Positions 1-11,373 of a stretch of DNA of 64,000 bases are shown here, piece after piece. The stretch covers positions 13,772,345 to 13,836,344 of the forward strand of contig CM073326.1 in the NCBI GenBank assembly GCA_037043015.1, written 5' to 3'. The notes under the pieces are model-generated. The model was not told the DNA's origin and did not search any database. It saw only the letters and a program-made list of their open reading frames with translations. How positions within the stretch are numbered: the first letter of the stretch is position 1; each line of letters opens with the position of its first letter. The position numbers and the translations under genes were made by a program. The DNA comes from Bryum argenteum (lineage: Eukaryota > Streptophyta > Bryopsida > Bryales > Bryaceae).

Positions 1-3000
1 GCAAGCTGCACTCTATCAGCAAGATCATCCACACTCACATTCCCGAGCTCCCCACCGTGTCTGGTTCGCACTGTCAACGTTCCGGACTCCACTTCCTTGG
101 GACCTACAACTGCCATGACTGGGATCTTCTGCGTCTCCGCATTCCGAATGAGCTTCCCCAGTCGCTCACCAAAGATCACTTCTGCTCTGATCTCCCTTGC
201 TCTCAACTTCGCCACCACTTTCTTGCAGTAATCCACCTGCACATCACATCGCGCACATCAGCTCAATTCAACGATAATGTCATTGCAGAGCACCTAAATC
301 CGTTCACCCCAGCAGGAATATTCTTGCATATTATCCCAGAAATCAGCTACAGTTGGGCACTTATCATTGTTGACTCTATAAATGTTGACTTTCTTCTATT
401 CCCCACATATTGCACACTACAAATGTGATAACAAAGCCATACTCCACTCTTTGTCATGTTGAGTTTCTGAATGTAAACAAATGAAATCCATCCACTGTTG
501 TAAACTTCCGATAAACGGTGTAAGCTTTAACTACACTTGATAACAAGGAAAGCTACGAAAAATAATATGACTTCATAATCATATTCTAACCGATAATAAG
601 TTTCGTATATTCTTAACAAGACCATCGAGTTTGTTAGTTGTTGACCCTCAAATAATGTACTCCCATTATAATTGTCCAGTAGGTTCTAACTTAAGAGGGA
701 GATTTGAGAGACCCTACTGGACAACTATAATGGGACAGAGGGAGTACTAGATAGGTTAGAGAGACTCGACTGTCAAAACAATAACTGCAATAGTAATATC
801 ATGAGCTGAATCCAATGATCCGAATGATTTGCTTTGAACGGTCAAGTGTACCTCGTGGTCTGTGACTGGCAGGAGTCGGGCCTGAACAGGAGCAAGCCAC
901 AAGGGGAAGTCGCCGGCGTAATTCTCAACCAGAATACCGAAGAACCGTTCGATAGAACCTAAGATAGCACGGTGAATCATAATGGGCTGCTTGCGAGACA
1001 TGTCGGAGTCGACGTACACCATGTTGAACCTCTCAGGCAAGTTGAAATCCACCTGAATGGTGGAGCACTGCCACTTCCGACCGATGGCATCCTCGATCTT
1101 TATATCGATCTTTGGACCATAAAACGCACCACCTCCTTCATCAATGCCGTACTCCCATCCCTTGTCCTCCAGGGCCTCCCTCAATGCTGTCGTCGCTTTC
1201 TCCCATATCTCGTCACTTCCCACTGCTTTCTCTGGCCTTGTCGACAAGTTGATCTCGAACTTGGAGAATCCAAATTGCTTCAGCACTGTTTCTGTTAAAT
1301 CAAGTACTCCTCGAATCTCATCCCTGATTTGCTCGGGCAGACAGAATATGTGCCCATCGTCCTGCCAGACAGCAAAACAAATCAAAGACCTGTCAATCTA
1401 GCATCTATAAATTACTCTTGCTTCATTCTTTTGAGAAATGAGAAGTCTCAAGTAAGAATAACACTTTTTCAAGATGTGAAGGTTTATTGAAGTCTTATGT
1501 AGTGAATGATGTGTCACTCTTTAAAGTGATGTTCGATATGTATTTGAGGCAGGGGCACATACCTGAGTGAACCCTCGGACACGGAACAGGCCATGCAATG
1601 TACCAGAGCGTTCATAGCGATAAACAGTGCCAAGCTCGGCCACTCGCATGGGCAACTCACGATATGATCGAAGAGCGTCTTTGTAGATTTGAATATGAAA
1701 TGGACAGTTCATAGGCCTAATTTGGTAAAGCTCCTCTTCAATCTGCATCTGATCGAACATGTTTTCCTTATAAAAGTCATAGTGACCACTTGTTTTCCAC
1801 AAGTCGAGCTTCGCTATGTGTGGAGTGTAGAGAAGCTCGTATCCAGCTGCGAAGTGCATTTTCTTCCAGTACTCTTCTATGATGTTTCGCACCATTGCTC
1901 CCTTTGGATGCCAGAACACTAGACCACCCCCTGCATCTTCCTGCAACAGAGGAAAACAATCATCAGAAATGACCATTTTAGACTTTTCCGAGTCTCATTG
2001 AAGTTTACCATTGTTACAAGGTCGAACAAATATGCAAAAATGCACACTCATCACTATTGTTGGCTCAAATATGATCTCTTCAATGGATCGTGCATGTAAA
2101 ACTTGTATGCAATCGAATACAACATGCAGACATTATGTGAATAGTAAGTCCCAAAGACCTCATTTTGTGCCGATTTAGAGTATGGGCATATGGAAAACAT
2201 ATGACATTGAAAGACCTGAAGGGAGTTTAGGTTTGAGTTGCCATTACTTGGATAGAGAAGAGATTGAGGTCTTGTCCAAGACGCCGATGATCACGCCGCC
2301 TGGCTTCTTCCTTCTGAACTTGATAAGCCTTCAATTGCTCCTCTGACTCCCAAGCTGTTCCATATATCCTCTGTAACATCTGCCTCTTCTCGTCACCTCT
2401 CCAATACGCTCCTGCCACAAACTCCAGCTCTATTGCTCGTCTGTTCAATTGCCCTGTCCTCTCCAGATGCGGCCCAGCACACAGATCCCACCAATCTTCC
2501 CCTGCGCATATTCCCATACTGAAGTATATCAGAAACACTGGCACATACTTCCATACTCAAAGATACCAGTATAACTAGAATATATTTCCATACTCAGAAG
2601 AAACAGGGAACGAGCAGCAGATGCTTTGAAAGCCGAGTTCAATTAAAGTACATACCAATTTTGTAGATGGTAATCGGCTCTGACTTGATACCCTCCAGAA
2701 TCTCCAGCTTATACGGCTCGTTGATGGCCTTGATACGAACCTCAGCTTCTTCCCTTGAGACCTCTTCTCGTGTAAGTGGAAGATTGCGGCTAATGATTCG
2801 GTCCTGCATAAATTCTTCAACCTCAATAACCAGTACGATTGGAATTGAAGAGAGAAGAAAGTGAAATGACAAAAGAACCTACCATTTCCTTCTTTATCTT
2901 CTTCAAGTCTTTCTCCGTGAACGCTTCTTTCATGTCGAAGTCATAGTAGAAGCCCTTTTCTATCCACGGACCGATTGTCACCTGCGCGTCTGGGAACAGC

Positions 3001-4152
3001 TTCTGTACCGCCATCGCTAAAACGTGTGCACTCTGGAACAAAACACGAGCAAAATTCTCATTTCAGATCCGCCAAAACAAAAGAATCGCATTTCAGGTGC
3101 TCCAGCATGAATCTGTTGTCCAGGAGATGAAGATACAGGGTGTAGAAGCTTTTACCGTGTGACGGATTTTCAGCAGATTTTCGGAGGACTCATTTGTAGG
3201 CAAGACAATGAGCTTCTTCTCTTCAACAATCTCGACCTCCGACTTTGTATCAATTACAGTCTCTTGATCGGCAGCAAGAGACGCCATCGTCATCACTCGC
3301 TCAGTGTTGTTGCTCCAGACGGGCATCCGTCCGAGGAGCGACACCATCGCCACATGTTGGAACAATTTCGAGTTCGAGCTCGCCAATGACATGTACCCTA
3401 CCAACAGGTTGCGGTTCCGCCTTGCGCTCGTCACCGAGGAAACTCGCCTGCAATCACTGTATCAAAATCAGAGCCCCTACAAAGTGACTCAATTCCCATG
3501 TCGGCAGAACCGATTGTAACCAATTTTCAATATACTCATTAAAATTGATAATTCAGTAACCTCGCCGACAACTGGAGTAGATATCAGGACTTCACAAAAT
3601 CTCACTGATATACTGCTACCAACTCTTGAAAGTGACCCAATTCCTCATATCGGCACACCCAATTGTCAATACACTCATGAAATCAGAACTGAATTCGATC
3701 ACTCAGTAACCTTGCGCAAAAACCTCGCCTACAATAACAACAAAATCAGAGCCCCCAAAAAAAACTCGTGCATTACTACCGACTCTTGAAAGTGACCCAA
3801 ATTTTTCATATCTGTAGAACGAATTGTCAATAAAATCAAAATCATATCTGGAATTGAGCACTCGGTAACCCTAATACGAGGCAAAACCCGCCCTCTTAAA
3901 CCCTCGAAGCTACATCCAGTGTCTAGGCTTGATTCAAAGCTGACCCCAAGTTACATTGCTCCGCAGAACTTCAAACCCAAATACTTGATTCCTACAAGCT
4001 CTTTCAAAAACCCAGAGAATGTTGAGATTTCGGCGAAACCTGGAGGAGAAGAGCGGGGAGAAGGTGGCAGCAGGGGCATAGAGCGAGCAGCCAGCAAGCG
4101 AGCGAAGCTTGGGGAGCGCCATGCGGGGCACAATTGCGGTTGCAGTCCCCAT
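1..4152 (-). CDS. Organellar threonyl-tRNA synthetase (class II), 3' end cut by window
   Basis: Charges tRNA-Thr with threonine for translation in plastid and/or mitochondrion. Eight exons follow from GT-AG borders with consistent phase: 4152-4040, 3447-3156, 3032-2883, 2821-2656, 2501-2248, 1940-1563, 1361-852 and 236-1. The start at 4152 has a strong gccATGg context, and the first ~75 residues are rich in Arg, Ser and Ala like a transit peptide. Visible in order: the [18 protein letters not shown] segment of the second additional domain, [12 protein letters not shown], catalytic core with motif 1 near [14 protein letters not shown], motif 2 around [14 protein letters not shown], motif 3 near [12 protein letters not shown], then the anticodon-binding domain ([19 protein letters not shown]). 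About 699 residues are present and only a few C-terminal ones should be missing. I see no N-terminal TGS domain, as in the plant plastid/mitochondrial form. The exon 1 donor (CCAG|GTTT) is the least certain junction. Confidence 0.93.
660..744. mobile_element. Stowaway-like MITE in a ThrRS intron
   Basis: An 85-bp near-palindrome flanked by TA on both sides (658-659 and 745-746). The right end read inward is CTCCCTCTGTCCC, the classical Stowaway terminus. The left end begins CTCCC and has lost about 8 bp but then matches the same inner sequence (TTGTCCAGTAGG). It lies in the last intron seen of the ThrRS gene (237-851). Stowaway elements are small non-autonomous relatives of Tc1/mariner; no coding capacity is present. 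Confidence 0.8.
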
Positions 4153-5575
4153 GGCGGAGGAACTCAAAAGTTTCAAGCAATTGCTCGCATCTGAGGTACA
4201 GGATGTGAGATAGTTGTTGTTTGTTATTGTGGCGAAGATGGCGTGAGCCCCATTCAGTAGCAAAGCTACTCACCGCCCTCCCTCAGTGACGAGCCTCCTT
4301 GGCTGAGGATTTGCTTTACGAACCCACCAGATTGCCTACTCTTGGCTGGAAGCTCCCCGCTTCATAATGGCCTTGTTCACATTAAAGGATGACAAGGTGT
4401 TTCTGCTGTTTTCATTCATCCGAAGTGTTCCTTCACCAAGCCAATTCGATTCGACCCCAAGCAATTGATGAAACCTTTTTACATCAGATAAATCATGTCG
4501 TATTCTACTTTTGTTCATGGTTCTCACTTTTGTTTAGCATTCAAAAGAGTTGTTAATGGAAGCTTGTTGGTTGATATTGGTTTGTTACCATATTAGACAA
4601 GTATGGTGTGCGGCATTGTCATAGATACATTGTGAAATTTTGTATACTTAATTAAGTTACTATAAAAATGATAAAAAAATGAAAGTAATTGAAAGTTTCT
4701 CTAATTAGGTTACTTTTCTACTTTTTGATGAGTTGGAGGCCATAATACTTCACAATTCAATATCTTGGGACATGTCGACTTGTTTGCAATTTATTTGTTT
4801 ATCACAACTCTATAAAAAAACTTGCTTACAACGGCACCTCATGAAGTCAGATCTGACCGGCGGTCCCATAGATCATAATGTCATAAAACAAAGCCCTGAA
4901 AGTAATAGGTGCCTTAAATAATAGACTAGTATGGAACTCGGTGTTGCCCCGTGTACTCTTCAACAAATATAAAATTGGCCTGTATCTCTATGTTTAGTAT
5001 TAATTATATGGCTCCAAACGACATGATTTTTGCATCGTTGGGTTCTCTTGTCTTTCTCCTAGATCTATAAACTTCAAATTTGTGTAGTTTCTAACCATTT
5101 GGGGGCCATTAATACTTCCAAATTCAATAGCTCAAGACGAGTAAATGTTTGGTCTTTGAAAAACTTAATCTCATCAATCTAATATCTGACTCCAATATTT
5201 TTGTGAGTTAAATGCTAACAAAGACGTGAATCCTTGAGGAACTTAGTCTCATACTTCTACTACGTGATTTTGATGTTTTTTCTAAGTCAGATTCTAGTAT
5301 GAGTCTATTATTGTAATTGGATTCTTAGCTCAATCTAATACTATAATAAGTTGTGTGGTCATCAAGAAACTTAATCTCATTCATCTAATATCAAGGCCGA
5401 CAATTAGCAAGGTGGTCACTTATGGTGGTAGAAGGGGTCATGATACGAAAGTCATAGATGTGACAGTGTAAAGGTCGGGAGGGTGACATTATTATGAACA
5501 TTGAAAGGGTGACAAAGCTCAATGGGGTCATATAACAAATGTCATATTAGAAATATCAAGCATATTTGGGGTATA
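4153..5575. other. Intergenic; ThrRS upstream region then AT-rich DNA
   Basis: The first ~150 bp should hold the ThrRS promoter and 5' UTR, since the gene is transcribed leftwards from here. A TTG-initiated extension of the ThrRS frame (to 4263) exists but no ATG supports it. The remainder is AT-rich with only short chance reading frames. I see no gene or clear repeat. Confidence 0.5.
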
Positions 5576-7169
5576 CAGTGACCTTCAAAAGTGTCCCAAT
5601 GTTTATAATTTGAAAGTTTGGTGAGTCACCACATAGTGATTGCATGCTAGACTGACATGGCATCAATTTAGTTACATACTATCATTAGTAAGGTAATCAA
5701 GGAGCAAGGCTTACCACTTGTCTCTACATGTATGTGCATGAATTGAAGCTCTAGATATTTTCTCTTCATTGGGACAGTTTTGAAAGTACATATGAGTGAA
5801 TCTTGTATGCATAGCAAGTGAAGTGTACATGCATTGTGAATTGCTTGATTTGTGTTCTGTTGTGTGTATTTGTTCTTCTTGCGTCATATATTTGTTTCTT
5901 TCGTGTTTAGCTTCACAAGTGAAAATGGTGAGACCATTGTCCCAGGGGAAGCAACAATGTATACTCTCTTTGCTTCAAAAAGGTTGTAGTGTGAGAGAGA
6001 TAGCAAATTCTTTGCATGTTGGTAAATCAAGTGTACAGAGGCTCGAAGAAGCATTTTCCGGATGCAAAGCTTTTAGTTGGAGGTAGACCATGCAAGTTGA
6101 CAAGTGCAATGGAGCGGTCTTTCAGAACTAGTATAACAAGAGGAAGGTGTCTACTGCAAGAGAAGCTACTAAACATGTGCAAGAAGTTTTTGGAGTACAA
6201 GTCAGTGAAGTTACTGTACGCCGTGGACTTTGTAGAGCAGGTTTGCAATCGCATGTGAAAGAAAAGAAACCACATTTGTCACGCAGTAATATTAGGGCTC
6301 GCTTAGAATTTGCCAGAAAGTATCAGCACTATACTATTGATGACTGGAGTCACGTGATATTCTCCGATGAGACTAAAATTAACAGATTTTCTTCAGATGG
6401 GAGAGTTTGGTGTTGGGTTGGTGATCCACAGGAACTTTCAGAGCGGACCGTTATTCCGACTGTTAAGCATGGTGGTGGCTCTGTGATGATATGGGGATGT
6501 ATGTGTATACATGGACCTGGCATGATGTGTAGAATTGAAGGTCGCCTCAATCAGCATGGTTATCAAAAAATCTTGGAGGAGCATCTCCATGGTACAATTC
6601 AAAAATATAATTTAGATCCATCGGGAGTCATATTTCAACAGGATAATGCACCTATACATACCAGTAATAGTATGAAACAATGGTTTTCTAGGCAACCTTT
6701 TGGTGTCTTATCTTGGCCTGCTCAGTCTCCAGATTTGAATCCTATAGAAAATCTATGGGCAATTTTGAAAAGGAGATTGAATCGATATGACACACCACCA
6801 AAAGGGATACTTGAATTATGGTCTCGTGTGGAAGAAACCTTCCCTTCTATTACTGTTGATGATTGCAAGAGACTTATAGAATCAATGCCCAGACGAATAG
6901 CAGCTGTATTAAAATCCAGAGGAAAATGGACAAAGTGGTGAGAAATTTCCATGTTGGACGTTCAAAAGTGTACCAATGTACAGAGTAGCTTTAGGTTTTT
7001 TTCCTTTCACATTGAGCGCTTCAATTTTGTTGGAATTTTTGTAATCAATTAGTACATTGTATGTACTATTTCAATAAATTTACTACATTCCATTCCATGA
7101 GTTTCTCTTACCTACATTATTTTTTGAATGTAACATGTACAAACATTGGGACAGTTTTGAAGGTCACTG
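5576..7169 (+). mobile_element. Tc1/mariner (Tc1, DD34E) transposon, full length
   Basis: A 1594-bp element bounded by TA duplications (5574-5575, 7170-7171). Its terminal inverted repeats begin CAGTGACCTTCAAAAGTGTC and run about 28 bp. Two further copies of the terminal motif lie inside: 5767-5791 in reverse orientation and 6958-6979 in forward orientation. The four copies therefore read plus, minus, transposase, plus, minus, so each end is itself an inverted repeat of about 210 bp. The element holds a single transposase gene on the plus strand. The flanks show no other duplication. Confidence 0.93.
5928..6941 (+). pseudogene. Tc1 transposase with two compensating frameshifts
   Basis: Cut-and-paste transposase. 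The likely start is the ATG opening MVRPLSQGKQQCILSLLQKG, an N-terminal helix-turn-helix of the paired-like type. The frame shifts near 6040-6050 into the next frame (HFPDAKLLVGGRPCKLT), and shifts back near 6140. From there 6147-6941 is open to the stop and carries the catalytic domain: first Asp in VIFSDETKINRF, second Asp in FQQDNAPIHTS, and Glu in PDLNPIENLW. There are 34 residues between the second Asp and the Glu, which defines DD34E. The catalytic half is undamaged. The two shifts cancel, so the element is either recently inactivated or affected by assembly indels. Confidence 0.88.
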
Positions 7170-7872
7170 TATGTTCATCCTAGTATAAGATATTATTAAC
7201 ATGTGGCTTGCATTTTTAGCACTAGTTTTAAACTCTTCTCTCTTTTGAATGATCAATATAGATTCTTGTACAATAAGTCACATCTCTCATGATTATTTTA
7301 CATGTCACCTCATTGTGAGTTTGCAAACAAAATTAATATGTTTGAAAAACTACATTGCACGCTGGATATGGAACAACCATAGTAAAAAATTCCAAGCTTG
7401 ACACACACAACAAAGTACCGAAGCTTGAGGAAGTCACCAAGATCAATGTTTGAGAACGTTTGAGCGAGTGCCCAAGAGGGGGGCTTACCTTCTCAAGAAA
7501 CCAACTTACATATCAGTTTATTATTTGAATCATATATTTGAAATTTGAATTGTAATCATTGCACATGATAATGCACTCAAAAATTTAAATTGAAGAATTT
7601 TTTGACGCACAAAAAATGGTTGAAGGAAGAAGAAACAACTAGATTACATTAGATGGTAACCCTAAAAAAGAGAGCGGTCAGCGGGCAAGCAAGGGCGAAA
7701 GAAAGAAAGACCATTCACCCCAAGAAAAGTTCAGCCCCGTCCCCGAGCAAGCAATTCCATTCCCTGTACACTCTGCTCTGCACTGCTTGTTTTTAGGTCA
7801 AGGCAGATTGGCAATTGCCGAGAGGAGGGTGGGACGAGACGACGACATGAGCTGATTGTCCGACAAAACAAG
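7170..7872 (+). other. 5' flank of the coiled-coil protein gene
   Basis: AT-rich to about 7640, then GC rises and purine-rich sequence begins, as expected for a promoter and 5' UTR ahead of the ATG at 7873. No gene, repeat or clear core promoter motif is recognised. Confidence 0.4.
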
Positions 7873-9847
7873 ATGACAGACGCGCCACTACTGGACTTCG
7901 ATGATATGCTTCGCTACGTCGAGAGTGGCCACAACAACACGACCACCACCACTACCACCCTCGCCAAATCCACCTCTGTGACCACCTCCAAATTCCACAT
8001 CTCGCCTCGCAAACCGGAAAATCATCTACCCAACTCGTAAGACCATCTCCCCATCGCTTTCTCTTACCCTCCCAGCAGCAAGCTCAGTTATGCCAATTTC
8101 AATCACTTACTTTGAAGCTGCAGCTTACAAAGGTCCCTTACCAGGCTACTTGGAAATGTTGGAATCTGTAAGGTTCGTAGTCTTACAATTGAGTTAAGAG
8201 CTGTCACGAAGCTCTCCTCGTTCCTTTCTGATATGTTGCCTCCACAGTAACTGTTCTATATAGGCACCGTCTGTTTCTTTGACACCTCCTGAAACCCTAG
8301 GATATTGGTGTGTTGTCTTTTCATTGACATTCTCTTACCCTCCACCTGCCACAGAAGCAACTTGCAGCAACCTCAGTTATGCCAATTTCACTTAGTTTGT
8401 AGCTGCAGCTTAGGTTCCTTAGTAGGCTCCTTGGAGATGTCATCTGTGATCGTTGCAGAGGATTGAGTTCAGAGCTGACTCCTTGTTCCTTCATGCCTCT
8501 GGTAGTTTGCCTCCACAGGATATCGATGTATTGTCTTCTCAGGACAATGGTGTGTGTGTTTATGTGTGACTTGATTATTGCAGTTTCAATTGTTCATAGC
8601 GTATCGCCAAAGTTGAACTTATAAGTCATATTAGTGGAGAAATTGTTTTGTTTTGACCTACGCGATTCTGAGATGATGTTGTTGAATGATGCTGATTTGC
8701 GGTCTTCGAGGGGGTGCAAGTGGTAGTATAAGAGCTCGAGCTTCCGTGTATTTTCTTAAATATGAGTAATGTGCAGTGCTTATGTATACTTGCCTCTGTT
8801 TTTCTCAGCTCGATTGCTTCATGACATCGGTGTGTGTGTATGTGTGACTTGAATCTCGCTGTTTTTTGTCCCCTTCCTTTGTTGTTCATATCGTATCACC
8901 AGAGTTGAAGTATAAGTCATATTAGTGAACCATATTTTCCTGTTTCATATCTTTGTTTTGACCGACACGATCCTGAGCTTATGCTGAATGGCGGTCTCCT
9001 AGGTTAGGGGGTTAAATGTTGTGCAGGTGGTAGTATGAGAGCTCGGACTTCCGTGCAGTGCTAATGCTTCGTTGCTTCTGTTTTCTGCTTCAGCTCGATT
9101 GTGCACGATCAGAAGAGCATGGACGGGGGGTCTCGGATGCAACAACAACAGTCTTCGAAGGCACAGAAGCGACAAGTGAAGAAGGGGCGAGCAAGTTACG
9201 AGTCAGACGACGATGCACAAATAGCAATGAGATTAGCACGGTTACGTCGCGAAGTACTAGAGCAGCAAGAAGAAGTGGAGGAGGAAGTAGTGAACGAGCA
9301 CGAACAAACAGACGATGCACTGGAGCGTCTCCGAAGTTTCCGAGAGTCGCTCGGCATTCCCGAGCCACAGCAGCGACCGAACTCATCAACAACAGCAACA
9401 CCCAAGGCAACCAAAATGAATCCCAAGCGACGGTACAGCTCCAGCGACAACAAAAGCTTGGGAGGAAGAAAAGACTTCGAATCCCCAGCAGAATTGAGCG
9501 AAGCCCAGTTACTGTACCGCTTGCAGAAGCTTCGGCAGTCATTGACTTCCCCGGAGAGATCCAAAGCTGCTTCTTCCAAGTCACAACGAGCCACCAAGAA
9601 GAAGAGGATACAGTATTTGCCTAGTCATGCAGCGGCAACGAATGCTGCTGCTGAGCTTTTTTCCACTTCTGAGAATCCGCAAGTTGTTCAGGATGCTGCT
9701 GGGATGTTGCATCCTGGCTTGGCTAAGGAGATTCAACAGCAGTGGTCTATGGATCTCAACAACGTCATGCATATGGGATTCTCCATGGAAGGTGGACCTG
9801 TTGATCAGTTTGTTGGCCATGGCCATCTCCATCAATATGCTCAGTAA
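7873..9847 (+). CDS. Unknown Gln/Ser/Lys-rich coiled-coil protein
   Basis: Not recognised. Two exons give a consistent 305-residue protein: 7873-8036 (MTDAPLLDFDDMLRYVESGH, then a run of seven Thr) and 9094-9847. Donor TC|GTAAGA and acceptor TTCAG|CTCG keep phase. Exon 2 is highly charged: a basic stretch, a likely coiled coil at about residues 94-140 rich in Leu, Arg and Glu, and two similar segments (ERLRSFRESLGIPE and YRLQKLRQSLTSPE) that look like an internal repeat. A basic KKKR patch could serve in nuclear import. The C-terminus is less charged and rich in Ala, Gln and Met. There are no membrane segments or enzyme motifs. It is likely a largely disordered scaffold or nuclear protein, which is inference only. 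Further small exons inside the 1-kb intron cannot be excluded. Confidence 0.7.
8533..9104 (+). repeat. 286-bp tandem duplication in the intron, duplicating the splice acceptor
   Basis: Copy 1 (8533-8818) and copy 2 (8819-9104) share blocks such as AAGTCATATTAGTG, TTTTGACC, GGTGGTAGTAT and the polypyrimidine tract with CAG|CTCGATTG. The real acceptor at 9093/9094 thus has a decoy at 8808/8809. Use of the decoy would meet a stop after a few codons. A second, weaker duplication lies upstream (about 8085-8170 and 8365-8450). Confidence 0.75.
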
Positions 9848-11373
9848 TGGATGATGCGCATATCCCTTTTCCCTTGTACTAGAGAGGAGCCTCTACAATG
9901 AACCAGGTGAGCAAATGTTCATATGCTTTTTATCATTCAAAATCAATATCAATGCTCGCTGGCTCAGAAGTGATTGATATGCCTTACGCTTTATAACAGG
10001 TCGTGGTGGATCGTCGGCGAACTCTGGAGAGGTACGCAACTTTGAAACAGAAAACGATTACATTGGTGTTTAGGAGCGAGATTCTCTTAATTTTAGGTAA
10101 AGAACATGTTCTTATTCATACTGTAAGAGTTTCGTTATAATTTCGAATGGACTTCAGGATATTTTGCGTGGACTGAGCACGAGCTTGCTTCGTCTTAAAG
10201 CACATTCTAGTTGCTCTCACAGTGGGTGCCGTCTAATGATCAAGGATTTGCAAGTCATGCATCTGATTATCTTCCAATTTGGTTGTAGTATCCGTAGGAC
10301 TTACTATGTTGTCATTGGAGGTCTGTACCCAATTGCTAACTCCGATTAAGGTGGTTTACAGGGGTTGAAAGTAATATTTCTGTTTATGACTTTTGTTGGG
10401 TGTTCCTTATGTTGCAAAGTGTATGGGGGTCAAAATTGTCAATTTTAGAGCCTTCATTTTGAAATTTTAGGTCTCAAATCCGAAAAGGGGAGTTTATATT
10501 TAGGCTTTCCTTGTTTTTTTTTTTTTTTTTTTTTGTTATATTCACAACCAATTCACTACTTAAGTTTTTAAATGACCCAAGTCATAAAGTCTACCAATTT
10601 CACAAGGGCAGCCTTCAAAAATTTCAAAAATAGTCTTTACAATGCAAATAGAAACTTGGGAGACAAACTTTGAATGTCACAATCTCTCAAATGGTAAACA
10701 TTCAAGGGTCAGTTTTTGAAATAGCAATTAAATATAATCTTAGGTACAAGATCTTACTATTGGAAGTTGGAAAAAAGAAAGAAAGATGGTTCACATCTCC
10801 AGTAGTGTATAGAGGTAGAGAAATCGCAGTTTAAGTTTCAAGCTCTCAAAAACACAAAGGAAACTTTAGGGGTTAGCTGATTACTTATGAAGTTTATGCA
10901 ATATGAAAAATATCACGCACGACTCTATAATGAAATATAGCATTAATCGCACTAATTGACCAATAAATGCTATGACTTTTTATTCTTTTACCAACTACGT
11001 ATATATGGATGCCCGCATGTAAGTAGTAGGTGTCCTTTTGGTCTTAGTAAGAAAAATCATAAAAATCAAAAAGTTATTGCAAAGCCTACTTATACAGTGT
11101 GGCAACACTATATTTCATTATCAGTGTAGCTCACAAGTTCCTACTTGATAATTGAAAGTTTGAAAATTTGTTTTCAATTCATCATAGAGTGTATAAATCG
11201 ATGATGTTACAAAGCCCATAAAAGAAATCTTCTACAAGAAATATGTAAGAAGTTTACTTTAATTTTATCAACACCAATCTAGCAAAATAGATCATGAAAA
11301 AAAAAAAAAAAAACCAAACCGCTTGTTCAAAACAGTGCCCATGTAAAAGAATTAGTAAAAATTACTCCAAAAT
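9848..11373. other. 3' UTR and AT-rich intergenic DNA
   Basis: Immediately after the stop the sequence still looks transcribed, with possible 3' UTR introns up to about 10350. After that it is AT-rich, with a poly-T tract near 10513-10534 and a poly-A tract near 11296-11312. No gene is supported. Confidence 0.5.

Noticed and set aside
4153..4263. Extended N-terminus of ThrRS
   Set aside because: It depends on a TTG start; the ATG at 4152 has a strong initiation context and gives a good transit peptide.
9058..9624. Overlapping plus and minus frames of 133-188 codons
   Set aside because: Shadows of exon 2 of the coiled-coil gene, whose own frame has a consistent splice junction and continues to a later stop.
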